From NCBI GenBank assembly GCA_024232965.1, contig JACKQF010000002.1:186001-250000 (forward strand): 64,000 nt of DNA. Reading direction: 5' to 3'. The position numbers were made by a program, and so were the translations under genes. The notes beneath the pieces were generated by a model. The model had not been told where the DNA came from, did not search any database, and saw nothing but the letters and a program-made list of their open reading frames with translations. Positions within the stretch are counted from its first letter, which is position 1, and the number at the start of each line of letters is the position of its first letter. The DNA comes from Verrucomicrobiaceae bacterium (lineage in GTDB: Bacteria; Verrucomicrobiota; Verrucomicrobiia; Verrucomicrobiales; Verrucomicrobiaceae). Below, piece after piece: positions 52,545-61,456 of this stretch.

Positions 52545-53486
52545 TCACCGCACCGCCCCCTCCACCAGCGACAGCACATTGGCCGCACCGATGGCGTCGT
52601 GAAAGATGATCAGCGTCCCGCGCGCAGGTTCTGGCCGGTTTGCCTTCGCGTCCCCTTTCGCAGGTCGGCGTTTCCTGGGGTCCTCCAGCACCGATTCGAT
52701 CTCGGACACATGACCGATCGCATTTCCAAAGGCATCGATCAACGCAGAGCCGCTGGATCCGGGGGCCCAGTCGTTGTTGACCTGGACAAACACCGGCTGC
52801 ACCCCAGAGGCCGCGACCACTTCTGCCGCCTCCTTTTTTCGCAGGAAAGGCCGCCTCACAAAGCGATTCACGATCCCCTCGCTGAAAAAACCCTGCCGCC
52901 CCATCGGATCGCTAAAGCAATACACCGCATCCCCTGGCACCACATCCGTGCTCAGCGGCAACGGCGTCAGAGTTTCCACCCCCACCTTCAGCAGCGCACT
53001 GTCCAGCGCCCGGTTCATCGCCAGGACCTCCGTCACCGCAAAGACATTCCCATCATCACCCGCCGCCACTAGGCTACCCACCTTCATGTTGCGAGGCTCC
53101 TGCACCACATGACCGCAAGTGGCCACCGCGTTTTTTGCGACCGCATACCCGCCCGCCAGATCCAGGTGCCACTCATCACACTTCGTGCAAAGATACGCCC
53201 ACCCCACCCGCAGATGCGCCGCCCGCGCACGCTTCCACAGTTCCCGCTTCGGCAATTCCGTTGTCGAGGCCACCGGCAGTTCCAGCACGCACTTCGTCCG
53301 CGTCATCTGCCCGCGCAGTTCCTCCAGAGACGGCAACCCGCCCGCCTTCCGCAACCCCTGAAACGCCGCCAAGAGCTTCGGATCGTCCACCCCATCACCC
53401 ACCTCATCATAGACAGGCACCCCCGGAGCCTGGGCAAACAGCCCCTGGCAACTGGCGATGAACAGCAGGATCACAAACAAACGCAT
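52545..53486 (-). CDS. Secreted trypsin-like serine protease
   Basis: The start is set at 53486 so that the product begins MRLFVILLFIASCQGLFAQ, a signal peptide. The 313-residue protein has a chymotrypsin/DegP-type triad: His in AVATCGHVVQ (about residue 123), Asp in NRALDSALLKV (about 162), and Ser in DWAPGSSGSALIDA (about 243). It has no PDZ domain, so it is closer to the single-domain proteases than to HtrA. Periplasmic. An unusual Cys-pair is present in CTKCDEWH, N-terminal to the triad. Substrate unknown. Confidence 0.8.
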   Translation of the reverse strand: MRLFVILLFIASCQGLFAQAPGVPVYDEVGDGVDDPKLLAAFQGLRKAGGLPSLEELRGQMTRTKCVLELPVASTTELPKRELWKRARAAHLRVGWAYLCTKCDEWHLDLAGGYAVAKNAVATCGHVVQEPRNMKVGSLVAAGDDGNVFAVTEVLAMNRALDSALLKVGVETLTPLPLSTDVVPGDAVYCFSDPMGRQGFFSEGIVNRFVRRPFLRKKEAAEVVAASGVQPVFVQVNNDWAPGSSGSALIDAFGNAIGHVSEIESVLEDPRKRRPAKGDAKANRPEPARGTLIIFHDAIGAANVLSLVEGAVR

Positions 53487-53583
53487 GGCCCCAGAATGCA
53501 CCGCAGCATGGAATCGCGCCAGAACGATTTGAACCTTTCCAGGTCATGAGCCGTTGCACACATCCAGCAGCCCAGCCATTCCC

Positions 53584-54009
53584 TCAATGTCCAAATGTCT
53601 TCGCCAGCCATGAGATACCACCAAAAACGAGCCAACACGTGTGCGCACTGATGACGACGGCACCAGTGGACAGAATTCGCGCCATCGTCACCGAATACTC
53701 GGCCTTCCTCGCAAAAAAATAGAAGAGCCCTGCGCTTACCGCGACGGTTGGGCACACAAATAGAACAAAAATTCGCATCTCTAGCTGCCCGGTGGGACAC
53801 CTGCTATACATAGCTTTGGCAGTGCTGATGACGCAGAGAGAGTCGAATACAGCTGCAAATACGGTCAACGGATAGAGGCAGAAATAGCAAATCTTGGCCA
53901 AAGCTCTTCGAATCAATTCAGCATCACTTGATGCCGTTGGCAGCTCAATTCGGGGAGAATGATCGATCTCAGAACCGCTCAGATTCACATTTTCGGACTT
54001 TGATTTCAC
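53584..54009 (-). CDS. Small membrane protein of unknown function
   Basis: I do not recognise this 141-residue protein. It has a polar N-terminus of about 38 residues, then three hydrophobic segments (ICYFCLYPLTVFAAVFDSL, MRIFVLFVCPTVAVSAGLFYFF, and ILSTGAVVISAHTCWLVFGGI). No motif is visible. It is a single gene of low GC relative to neighbours. Confidence 0.5.
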   Translation of the reverse strand: MKSKSENVNLSGSEIDHSPRIELPTASSDAELIRRALAKICYFCLYPLTVFAAVFDSLCVISTAKAMYSRCPTGQLEMRIFVLFVCPTVAVSAGLFYFFARKAEYSVTMARILSTGAVVISAHTCWLVFGGISWLAKTFGH

Positions 54010-54163
54010 AGTGCCTGTGGAGTTGGTGATTCCTTATCCTAGCTTTTGTTGTCCGAGGGGAGCGCAGCAGCGCTTCGTATGAACGGCGGAGGCATCGGTC
54101 ATTTGCTTGATGCACGGCAGAACGTGGGCTCGCCCCGCTGGCAGAGGAAGCGCCCGCCAGACC

Positions 54164-54595
54164 TCACCCCAGTTCATCACGAACGCGCATGAGGAGCTGC
54201 CCCAGTTGATTCTCCCCTTCCCCGTCCCGAGACCGCCCCCAAAAAAGATCGCTGCTCGACTCATGAACCAGTTCCTCCGTGCCGGTATCGATCAACATCT
54301 GCTTTAGGCGACGATTCTGATCAAACTTCGCCCAGAGCGCCTGGCGCATGATCTCCAGCTTCACCGCCTCCCAGTCCTCGCGAGGCGTCAGAGACCGGTC
54401 CTGTCCCGCCTTGCGTGCCTCCATCGGCGATCCCGCCGCACGAATCCGGCTCCAGGCCTCCGTTCCCGCATACTTCTGCGCCTGATAGAAGTGTTCAACG
54501 CTGGCCCAACGGCTGCCCTCGAGTTCGAAACCATGTTTCGAAAAATTAGACAACCACGACAACGTCGGGTGCTTGGATTTGAACCAGAGGGCCAT
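54164..54595 (-). CDS. NADAR-family protein (YbiA-like N-glycosidase)
   Basis: A 143-residue cytoplasmic protein with the NADAR pattern: WLSNFSKHGFELEG (the LSNFY..PF.l region), then SVEHFYQAQKYAG (SxEHyxQaxK), WEAVKLEIMRQALWAKF (W...k...M..al..KF), and a terminal DLFWGRSRDGEGENQLGQLLMRVR (d.fWG.g..g.G.N.LG..LM..R). The Escherichia coli YbiA enzyme removes the damaged riboflavin precursor by N-glycosidase action; related members reverse ADP-ribosylation. All pocket residues seen in the family appear present. Its neighbours do not suggest a defence system. Confidence 0.9.
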   Translation of the reverse strand: MALWFKSKHPTLSWLSNFSKHGFELEGSRWASVEHFYQAQKYAGTEAWSRIRAAGSPMEARKAGQDRSLTPREDWEAVKLEIMRQALWAKFDQNRRLKQMLIDTGTEELVHESSSDLFWGRSRDGEGENQLGQLLMRVRDELG

Positions 54596-54753
54596 GGCGG
54601 GGAAGCGTCAGAGTTTGGCAACACATCGAATCAGGCGACGGAGATCCGGAAGTGTCGTTGACATAACAGATGCCATACCTGCCGTCGCCTGCATCCGTTT
54701 TCGAGGTTCGGCTTATTGTCGGTGAAGTGTAACGTCGTCATGGAAGGGAGTCT

Positions 54754-55227
54754 CTATCTGCGGATGAGTCCCAAGTCGCCATTCCACATGTCTGGATCAT
54801 CTGGTGGGCTGGTCATCAATCGCAGTTCGTCGCTGAAGCTGATGAACCGCATCATCGAGTCAACACCTTCTGCGGTCAGATGGAGATTCCAATCGTCACG
54901 CGACCATCTGCCAGTGAAGCGCTCCGAGTCAGACCTGTAATCAACGGTATGATCTGCTCGGAGCATAATCGTCTCCCGGTCATCTGCCCACGTGCCGACA
55001 ACACGAGAGTCATCCGTGATGGATGGGTTCCACTCCATCGAAGACTCAAACGCCACCTGCACGATAACCAAGCCGATGACGCTGAACACCATCGTCCAGC
55101 CAAAGATGAGCGCTGCCCGCCTCCGTCGCATCCAGCCCCAAATCGCTAAAGCTGCGCCTGTGAGAAGAACGGCACCGAGAATCAGCGCAATGAATAGGTA
55201 GCCGAATGGAATTGCCGTCCGAATCAT
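54754..55227 (-). CDS. Unknown membrane protein with lipocalin-like end
   Basis: A 157-residue protein with two N-terminal hydrophobic segments (GYLFIALILGAVLLTGAALA and ALIFGWTMVFSVIGLVIVQV) separated by RRRR. The rest reads VVGTWADDRETIMLRADHT, then DSERFTGRWSRDDWNL, a strand pattern like lipocalin-type small beta-domains (GTW... repeats), but this cannot be proved by eye. Function unknown. Confidence 0.5.
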   Translation of the reverse strand: MIRTAIPFGYLFIALILGAVLLTGAALAIWGWMRRRRAALIFGWTMVFSVIGLVIVQVAFESSMEWNPSITDDSRVVGTWADDRETIMLRADHTVDYRSDSERFTGRWSRDDWNLHLTAEGVDSMMRFISFSDELRLMTSPPDDPDMWNGDLGLIRR

Positions 55228-55374
55228 GGTGCCTGGTGGTTAGCCAACTTCAAAGCGCACGCAACCCCACCAGCGGGAACGAGAGTTGGACGCGGGGTTG
55301 GGGTTGTAGTCACGGGGAATCATCGAAAATGGGCGGCTGGTAGGGGTTGCTCTGGCGCGGCTTGTTCTGCTTCT

Positions 55375-56085
55375 TCATTTTGCTAGTGTGGCCGGATCAA
55401 TCGCACCCTTGTCTCTAAGACGTTGAAAAAGCTCCGGCTTCGAGGCCAACACCGCTGAGAGAAATTCGGATGGCTCACGCCGCCACTTCTCAAAGAGTGA
55501 TGCGAAGTGATCCATGTCACAATCCCAGTCATCAATCGAGGAACCGAATCGCCGTATTGCTTCGCGATCCTCCGAAATGGGCGTGTCTCTGACAACACAC
55601 TCAGCCAAGGTCACCAGTGCGTTCTTGGAACGCTCGAAAACAGAGAGGTAGTGTGGAAGCAAGAGGGCTTCAGCCTCAAATGTGCACCTCGGGATGATGC
55701 GCTCGCACCCCTTCCGGAATTGGTGGGAATCGCTCAAAATCACGTGCCTCCCCAGATCCCTCTGTATAGCCATGTTCACGCTCCGATTACGGTCGAATCT
55801 GCCACCGGCTGTGAACGGGCTATGCAAGTAGGGGGTCGGCAACTCACGATGGAGGGTGATACAAAAGCCATGATAGTATGTCCCCTTCATACAGAGGGCG
55901 TTATGCGAAGCGAAAACTCCCGGAATGACCTCTCGAATATACTCGGTGCGGATTCCACGAACCACCTTGTTTCGTTGGTAGTCGGGATGAATATCACAAA
56001 GAGCGGCTTCAAGCATTGCCTGAAACTCCGATGCTTCACCTTTGGGCTGGGAGAGTCTCATTTCTTGCAGTACGTCAAAGGACAC
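55375..56085 (-). CDS. Unknown protein
   Basis: I do not recognise this 236-residue protein. It has no signal peptide or membrane segment. It contains a His-rich stretch (YYHGFCITLHRELPTPYLH) and a WD pair (DDWDCDMDHF) near the end. It follows an unrelated small gene at 55227 with a 147-bp gap. It is likely cytoplasmic; a toxin-immunity or SMI1-type role is possible only by general impression. Confidence 0.45.
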   Translation of the reverse strand: MSFDVLQEMRLSQPKGEASEFQAMLEAALCDIHPDYQRNKVVRGIRTEYIREVIPGVFASHNALCMKGTYYHGFCITLHRELPTPYLHSPFTAGGRFDRNRSVNMAIQRDLGRHVILSDSHQFRKGCERIIPRCTFEAEALLLPHYLSVFERSKNALVTLAECVVRDTPISEDREAIRRFGSSIDDWDCDMDHFASLFEKWRREPSEFLSAVLASKPELFQRLRDKGAIDPATLAK

Positions 56086-56198
56086 AGCACCCCTGGCCGG
56101 GGGCGTGGCTCCGACTGCGGGTTGAGGGTTGAATGGCCATGGAAAATTGAACTCGTGGCGGGGCAGCTGTTAGGAGCGCCTTATTTGTTAGGCTTGGA

Positions 56199-56750
56199 TT
56201 ATTCGGCGAATGGGTCCTTCGGCACTTTCGACTTCGGACGCGGCTTGTTCATCTCCTCATCCGAGACCGGTTCTTCCAGCTTTGCATCGGAGGTCAACTC
56301 GCCCGTCGTCCCGAAAAGGTCGCCCAACTCCTTCTTCTCAATCCCTCGGCTTCGCACAGTTACAACCTTGGCGGTGTCCTCATCGGCTGAGGTGAAAAAG
56401 AAGAACCGGAAGCGGGCGGCCGTCTCTTCCCAAGGGAACGAAACTGTAACCAGCATCTTCGCTCCGGGCTTGAGCGGTCGCCTGGAGGAGCCAGTTCCGC
56501 AGAGAAAATACGGGATTTGCAACCAGCGCTTCGCTCTCAATGCCTCAACGTGGAACATCGGATTCTCAATCGAGGTTCCGGATATGTAGAACGTCTTCTT
56601 GGTCGTGTTCGCGATCTCAAGAATCACTTCGGGAAGTTCCGGCACGTCGGCCTTCGAATCGTATTTGGTGATCGAGTAGACCTCGACCGTCGGTTCCTCC
56701 CCGCCAAACGCCACCGCTGCGCTCAAAATGAGGATGAGTAGCGTCTTCAT
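56199..56750 (-). CDS. Small secreted protein, unknown
   Basis: A 183-residue protein with a signal peptide, MKTLLILILSAAVAFGG, and a beta-rich domain (VILEIANTTKKTFYISGTSI, then VTVSFPWEETAARFRFFFFT). The immunoglobulin-like strand order suggests a small periplasmic sandwich fold, but no family is identified. The tail is rich in Pro and Lys (KPRPKSKVPKDPF). Confidence 0.5.
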   Translation of the reverse strand: MKTLLILILSAAVAFGGEEPTVEVYSITKYDSKADVPELPEVILEIANTTKKTFYISGTSIENPMFHVEALRAKRWLQIPYFLCGTGSSRRPLKPGAKMLVTVSFPWEETAARFRFFFFTSADEDTAKVVTVRSRGIEKKELGDLFGTTGELTSDAKLEEPVSDEEMNKPRPKSKVPKDPFAE

Positions 56751-57095
56751 ATTTTTAGCCCAACAGTGGTATTTGTACGATGCAATATCGGTTTTCGCGA
56801 TACTTTTCGGGGTGGGACAGCTTGAGATTGGGGCTGGGAGGCTTGCGGGTCAAGGGTTTCGTGCGGAGGGGGTGGGCGTGGATTTTGTCAGGGGGTCTGA
56901 ACGATTTGGATGCAACCCAATGGGCCGGGGTTACTGCCCAAAATGGCGACACAATCAGAATCCAACCCACCGCTGTGAGGAGACCCTTTGGTCCACTCAA
57001 CGCCGTGTCAGGCCCAACGAGAGGCCTCATTTCGGCGAGATCTGAGGGTACTAGGTGGCCCGCTGGGGTTTTGAGCCGCAATCCCAGACCTTGGA
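56751..57095. other. Gap upstream of the tandem repeat, no gene supported
   Basis: About 345 bp between the small secreted protein and the repeat. Long open frames cross it on both strands but have no start signal, signal peptide or family pattern, and continue unchanged into the repeat, so I take it as non-coding. A degenerate early repeat unit may lie at 57050-57095. Confidence 0.45.
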
Positions 57096-57368
57096 CTCTG
57101 GCATCGGCACCAAGGAGGGCATCGATTCCCGACTCCAGGCTCTGGCATCGAACCCCTAGGGGTGCAATTACCCACCTCGGAGGCTCTGGCATCGGGGCCT
57201 TGGGGGTGGTGTTGCCAGACTCTACGCTCTGGCATCGAACCCTTAGGGGTGCAATTACCCACCTCGAAGGCTCTGGCATCGGGGCCTTGGGGGTGGTGTT
57301 GCCAGACTCCAGGCTCTGGAATCGAACCCCTCGGGGTACGATTACCCGCCTCGGAGGCTCTGGCATAG
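57096..57368 (+). repeat. Alternating 43/44-bp tandem repeat (87-bp composite unit)
   Basis: The segment CTCTGGCATCG recurs (with small changes) at 57096, 57140, 57184, 57227, 57271, 57314 and 57358, so spaced 44, 44, 43, 44, 43 and 44. Two alternate unit types are visible: one with a palindrome (ACCCCTAGGGGT at 57152, ACCCTTAGGGGT at 57239, ACCCCTCGGGGT at 57326, exactly 87 bases apart) and one with GGGGCCTTGGGGGTGGTG. It ends 71 bp before the ArsR-like start. Not a CRISPR: no unique spacers. Confidence 0.85.
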
Positions 57369-57439
57369 CACCTGAAACCTTCCCCGCAGGCGCAATCAGT
57401 GATTGCCCAGTCGGGTCAAACTTGGCAAAATCCAGCCCC

Positions 57440-57832
57440 ATGAGTCAGGCACAGATCCCCACTCCTGAAAGTGGCACTTTGGGACCGTCGATGAGCGCAG
57501 CGCCGCTGCGTCCGGTCGGGACACCTCTCGCCATTTTGCGTGTGATGGCGGACCCGATGCGCCATGCGGTGCTGCGGGAGATGGCTGAGGGCAGCGTGCC
57601 CTCCGTAATGGTGCTGGCGAAGCGGCTAGGCTGCCACCCGGACATGATGGGGCGGCATTTGCAGCGTCTCCAAAAGGCGGGCCTGTTGATTCGGGTGAAT
57701 CCTGGGAAGGAGGCGGATCAGCGCTCAAAGTACTACCAGATCCCCAGCACCTTTCGGCAAGTGGCACCGGATGGCACGCGCGTGCTAGACTTTGGCAGTG
57801 TGGTGCTACGCTTTGAGCCCAGGAAAAGCTGA
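57440..57832 (+). CDS. ArsR-like winged-helix regulator
   Basis: The start is the ATG at 57440; the longer frame upstream runs through the tandem repeat and is rejected. The 130-residue product has a 30-residue polar lead, then AILRVMADPMRHAVLREMAEG and VMVLAKRLGCHPDMMGRHLQRLQKAGLLIRV, an ArsR-type winged helix with the recognition helix in CHPDMMGRHLQRL. The last part is the beta-wing (KYYQIPSTFRQV). There is no Cys pair for metal sensing. It may bind the palindromes in the adjacent repeat (inference). Confidence 0.75.
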   Translation: MSQAQIPTPESGTLGPSMSAAPLRPVGTPLAILRVMADPMRHAVLREMAEGSVPSVMVLAKRLGCHPDMMGRHLQRLQKAGLLIRVNPGKEADQRSKYYQIPSTFRQVAPDGTRVLDFGSVVLRFEPRKS

Positions 57833-57875
57833 CGCCTCACTCAACGGGCGAGGGCATCCTCCGGCGTCCAGCGGA

Positions 57876-58883
57876 TCAATCCTCTCCCGCTGCCGTCAAC
57901 AACCCCAACCGCCAGGGGATCGCGCTGTACTTCTTGCCCTTCATCTCGGCATCGGTGACGCCTTGGAAGAGGAAGGTGAGATGGTCGGGATCGATCTCCA
58001 TTTTTTCATCGGAGCCTGCTCGGAGAAATTCGCCGTGGCTGATGGAATCGCACCAGTCGGAGTGGGTGACGTTGGATCGCGCGGCGAAGGGATGATCGAG
58101 TGTTGCGGCGAGCGGTCGCCATGAGCCATCGAGTTTGTTGGCGGTGTATGCCTTGTAATAGCGGCGGCCTTGCGCCTGGGCCTCAACGACGGTGAGGTAT
58201 TGATCGCGACCCTTGAGCTTGTAGGTGTGGCTGGCCTCGAAGATATCCGCCTCGAGTGCCAGCACGGGTTCGGTCCAGCCATGCGGGAAATCCGCGAGCG
58301 CCGTTTCAGCGCGCCACATCTTGCCGTTGTTGGAGGTGAAGAAGAGATGCGCCTTGGCCTCATCGCAGATGATCCAGAAGTCGATCCAGCCTTTGACCGA
58401 GGCGGGATGCTTGGGATACAGAGGCACGGGCGGGGTCCATGAGGTCGGATCGCTGATGTCTGTCGTGGTCGAAAACGCGGGTGCCAGTTTTTTGACCTCG
58501 GGATTGGGGATCTGGCTGATCAGATACCACTTTTTCTGCGGCGCAAACCAGAACACCTGCGGCGCGCAAAAGTAGCCATCGCTGAGCTTCAGAATGTGCC
58601 TCGATGCGGCATTGCCGTCTTTCCAATCGGCGAAGTTGCAGTACTCGATCTGGTGCGTGCGCACCTGACTGCGGATGGTGGTGAAGAGATGCCAGCGACC
58701 GTCATGAAAGACCACCGTCGGGTCTTTAACCGAAACACAGGGATCCTCGGGACGGTTCGCCGGAGACAGCAGCGGTGCGCTGGCCTTCCAGTGAAAGTCT
58801 CCAGACAAAAAAACATCCTCCGCCGCGCAGAGCGAGACGGAGGATGCCATGAAGAGGATCGCAGTGAGGAAGGGCCGTTTCAT
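57876..58883 (-). CDS. Secreted GH62 alpha-L-arabinofuranosidase
   Basis: The 335-residue protein has a signal peptide (AILFMASSVSLCAA) and GH62-type motifs: SVKDPTVVFHDGRWHLF (with the catalytic Asp), FCAPQVFWFAPQKKWYLI, WIDFWIICDEAKAHLFFTSNNG, ALEADIFEASHTYKLKG (with the catalytic Glu) and a closing SNVTHSDWCDS. In the family these remove arabinose from arabinoxylan by inversion (family knowledge). It is next to a regulator and repeat, oriented the other way. Confidence 0.88.
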   Translation of the reverse strand: MKRPFLTAILFMASSVSLCAAEDVFLSGDFHWKASAPLLSPANRPEDPCVSVKDPTVVFHDGRWHLFTTIRSQVRTHQIEYCNFADWKDGNAASRHILKLSDGYFCAPQVFWFAPQKKWYLISQIPNPEVKKLAPAFSTTTDISDPTSWTPPVPLYPKHPASVKGWIDFWIICDEAKAHLFFTSNNGKMWRAETALADFPHGWTEPVLALEADIFEASHTYKLKGRDQYLTVVEAQAQGRRYYKAYTANKLDGSWRPLAATLDHPFAARSNVTHSDWCDSISHGEFLRAGSDEKMEIDPDHLTFLFQGVTDAEMKGKKYSAIPWRLGLLTAAGED

Positions 58884-58928
58884 ATCGAATCAAATTCGGA
58901 TGAAACTATGCCCTGCCCGGCATCAAGA

Positions 58929-60653
58929 TCACAAGCCCAAATCTGTCACGGCACCGAGGCTGGCGCTGCTGGTCAGTTGGGCGTATTTGGCCAGCACACC
59001 GCGGGTGTAACGTGGCTTGGGCTGCTTCCAGGCTTTCAGGCGAGCCTGCAAATCCTTGGCAGGAATGCCCAGGGTGATGGAGCGCTTCTCCGCATCGATG
59101 GTGATCGGGTCGCCATTCTTGATGACGGCGATGGGGCCACCGACAAAGGCCTCTGGAGTAACGTGACCCACCACAAAGCCGTGACTGCCACCGCTGAATC
59201 GGCCGTCGGTGATGAAGGCAACGTCTTTGCCGAGCCCCTTGCCCATGATGGCAGAGGTCGGTGAAAGCATCTCGCGCATCCCTGGGCCGCCCTTGGGTCC
59301 TTCCATGCGGACAACGATGACGTGCCCCTTCTTGACCTTGTCATTGAGGATCGCCTGCAGCGCGGTTTCTTCGGACTCGAAGACGATGGCTTTGCCTTCA
59401 AACTTGAGGCCTTCTTTACCGCTGATTTTGCCGACGGCACCTTCAGGGCAGAGGTTGCCTTTGAAGATAACCAGGTGGCTGTCTTTCTTGATCGGATCTG
59501 CCAAGGGGCGCACGATCTGCTGATCTGCGGGCCAGACGATTTTGGAGTTCTTCATGTTCTGCTTCATCGTCTTGCCGGTGACGGTGAGGCAATCGCCATG
59601 CATCAGACCTTCAGCGATGAGCATGCGCATCAGGGGGACGGTGCCACCGATCTTCACGAGATCGTTCATGAAGTACTTACCGCTGGGCTTCACGTCTGCC
59701 AGCACCGGTGTCTTTTTGCCGATGCGCACGAAGTCTTCGATCCCCAGTTTCACGCCTGCGCTGTGCGCCATGGCAATGAGGTGCAGCACCGCATTGGTGG
59801 AACCACCGAGGGTGATGATGAGGGTGATGGCGTTTTCAAAGGCCTCCTTCGTCATGATATCGCGAGGCGTGATCCCGCGCTTGATCATGTTCATCACCGC
59901 AGCGCCTGCATCGAAGCAATCGATCAGCTTTTCGTTGGAGACGGCAGCCTGCGCGCCGCTATTTGGCAAGGACATGCCGAGCGCCTCGATGGCGCTGGCC
60001 ATCGTGTTTGCCGTATACATGCCGCCGCAGGAGCCTTCGCCAGGGATGCTGTGCTCTTCGATGTCGATCAATTCTTTGTCGCTGATCAGACAGTTGGCAT
60101 GTTTGCCGACGGCCTCAAAGACGGTGACGATGTCTGCGTCCTTCTTTTCCACACCCACACAACCCGGAAGGATGGTGCCGCCGTAGACAAAAACGCTGGG
60201 GCGATTCAGGCGCGCCATGGCCATGATGCAGCCTGGCATGTTCTTATCGCAACCACCGATGGCCACAAAGCCGTCCATGCCTTCACAACCAACGACGGTC
60301 TCGATGGAATCGGCGATGACCTCGCGAGACACGAGCGAGTACTTCATGCCCTCGGTGCCCATGGAGATACCATCGGAAATCGTGATGGTATTGAAGATGA
60401 TGCTCTTGCCGCCCGCTGCATCCACACCTTTGGCGGATTCTTTGGCCAGACGATCAATGTGCATGTTGCAGGGCGTGACCATGCTCCAGGTGCTGGCGAT
60501 GCCGATCTGGGACTTCTTGAAGTCTTTGCGATTAAAGCCGACGGCGTGCAGCATGGCACGGCTGGCAGCGCGCTCTGCGCCATCGACGACGACGGCGGAG
60601 TGTTTGCGATGCAGGTCAGACTTCGGTTTGGCGGGGGTTGGTTTTTTGGGCAT
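58929..60653 (-). CDS. ilvD: Dihydroxy-acid dehydratase
   Basis: The start at 60653 gives 574 residues. The Fe-S cluster Cys residues are seen in TPCNMHIDRL, GGCDKNMPGC and GEGSCGGMYTANTM, and the Mg/substrate regions in ISDGISMGTEGMKYSL and GRFSGGSHGFVVGHVTPEA. It makes 2-keto acids from dihydroxy acids in valine/isoleucine/leucine synthesis. A Lys/Pro-rich N-terminal extension of about 12 residues precedes the conserved domain. No other ilv genes are adjacent. Confidence 0.95.
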   Translation of the reverse strand: MPKKPTPAKPKSDLHRKHSAVVVDGAERAASRAMLHAVGFNRKDFKKSQIGIASTWSMVTPCNMHIDRLAKESAKGVDAAGGKSIIFNTITISDGISMGTEGMKYSLVSREVIADSIETVVGCEGMDGFVAIGGCDKNMPGCIMAMARLNRPSVFVYGGTILPGCVGVEKKDADIVTVFEAVGKHANCLISDKELIDIEEHSIPGEGSCGGMYTANTMASAIEALGMSLPNSGAQAAVSNEKLIDCFDAGAAVMNMIKRGITPRDIMTKEAFENAITLIITLGGSTNAVLHLIAMAHSAGVKLGIEDFVRIGKKTPVLADVKPSGKYFMNDLVKIGGTVPLMRMLIAEGLMHGDCLTVTGKTMKQNMKNSKIVWPADQQIVRPLADPIKKDSHLVIFKGNLCPEGAVGKISGKEGLKFEGKAIVFESEETALQAILNDKVKKGHVIVVRMEGPKGGPGMREMLSPTSAIMGKGLGKDVAFITDGRFSGGSHGFVVGHVTPEAFVGGPIAVIKNGDPITIDAEKRSITLGIPAKDLQARLKAWKQPKPRYTRGVLAKYAQLTSSASLGAVTDLGL

Positions 60654-60704
60654 AACAGGAAAGGCCAAACTGCATCCTCCCTGCGGTTCTTGCAAGGTCA
60701 GAGG

Positions 60705-61355
60705 CTATCTGGCCTGCAATCTCTCAATGACAACGCCCCGGACTTCTCCGTCGGTGGCGTAGCTGGCAAAGCCAAAGGGCATGCATTTTTGGATCTCGCC
60801 CGCCCGCATTCCGAGCCTGCGGCCCTTGATGCTGACGTTCACGACGATGCGATCATCGATCCAAGCCCGCAGATCATCGGCCCGAACTTCAATGCGCACG
60901 CGATACCAGGTCCCGGGTTCGAAGCGCTGCTCGCTGCGGGTCTCATTGCCACCCGCGTCGGCATCATCGATGCTGGAAACCCCGACCACCGCCCCGCCCC
61001 AACCGCCCAGCACAAAAGACACACAGCGATCCAAAGCCCCCACCGGAAAGGTAACCGTGCCAAAGAAGTCCCGGCCTGCGGTGCGCCGCGCTTCATAAGT
61101 GATCGCATAGTCGAGCAGCGGCAATTCCCGCGCTGCCCAGGCGTCAAAGCGCATCCCGGTCATCGGTTTCCCGGCGGGCAGGGACATCACACCTTCGCTG
61201 ATAGAGGCGGCGCTGCCATTTTCGATCCCAGCGCTAACCCAGGCGACGGAAAGTTCCGGCCCGACCAAGTCCTTCGACTTTGCCACCTCGGTCTTCACAG
61301 CCCGCCCGCAGGCGACCTCTAGGAAGATGCAGATTGAAAGAACCCACCGACGCAT
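60705..61355 (-). CDS. Secreted concanavalin-like domain protein (DUF1080-type)
   Basis: Start 61355 gives a 216-residue protein with a signal peptide or lipobox-like sequence (LSICIFLEVACGRA). The body shows a concanavalin/laminin-type beta-sandwich pattern: DYAITYEARRTAGRDFFGTVTFPVG, then WYRVRIEVRADDLRAWIDDRIVVN, similar to DUF1080 proteins that bind or hydrolyse sugars. The Cys in VACGR could be lipidated. No catalytic residues assigned. Confidence 0.65.
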   Translation of the reverse strand: MRRWVLSICIFLEVACGRAVKTEVAKSKDLVGPELSVAWVSAGIENGSAASISEGVMSLPAGKPMTGMRFDAWAARELPLLDYAITYEARRTAGRDFFGTVTFPVGALDRCVSFVLGGWGGAVVGVSSIDDADAGGNETRSEQRFEPGTWYRVRIEVRADDLRAWIDDRIVVNVSIKGRRLGMRAGEIQKCMPFGFASYATDGEVRGVVIERLQAR

Positions 61356-61456
61356 CGCTCTCAATAGCCCACGCCCGCCACTCGGCAAGGATTACACGCG
61401 CCCTCCATTCTTGTAATCACCGCAACATCCCACGAGGCGTGTTGTCAGAGGGTCCC

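Noticed and set aside
57096..57368. CRISPR array
   Set aside because: Units alternate and are contiguous; no unique spacers or cas genes.
56780..57439. N-terminal extension of the ArsR-like protein through the repeat
   Set aside because: The regulator family starts shortly before the winged helix; the ATG at 57440 gives a normal size.
56755..57441. 228-codon minus-strand frame through the tandem repeat
   Set aside because: The 29-residue repeat in it simply translates the 87-bp DNA repeat; no signal peptide, and the other strand is equally open.
59322..61322. 666-codon plus-strand frame opposite ilvD and the next gene
   Set aside because: His/Asp-rich, antisense to highly conserved ilvD; a codon-bias artefact of GC-rich coding DNA.
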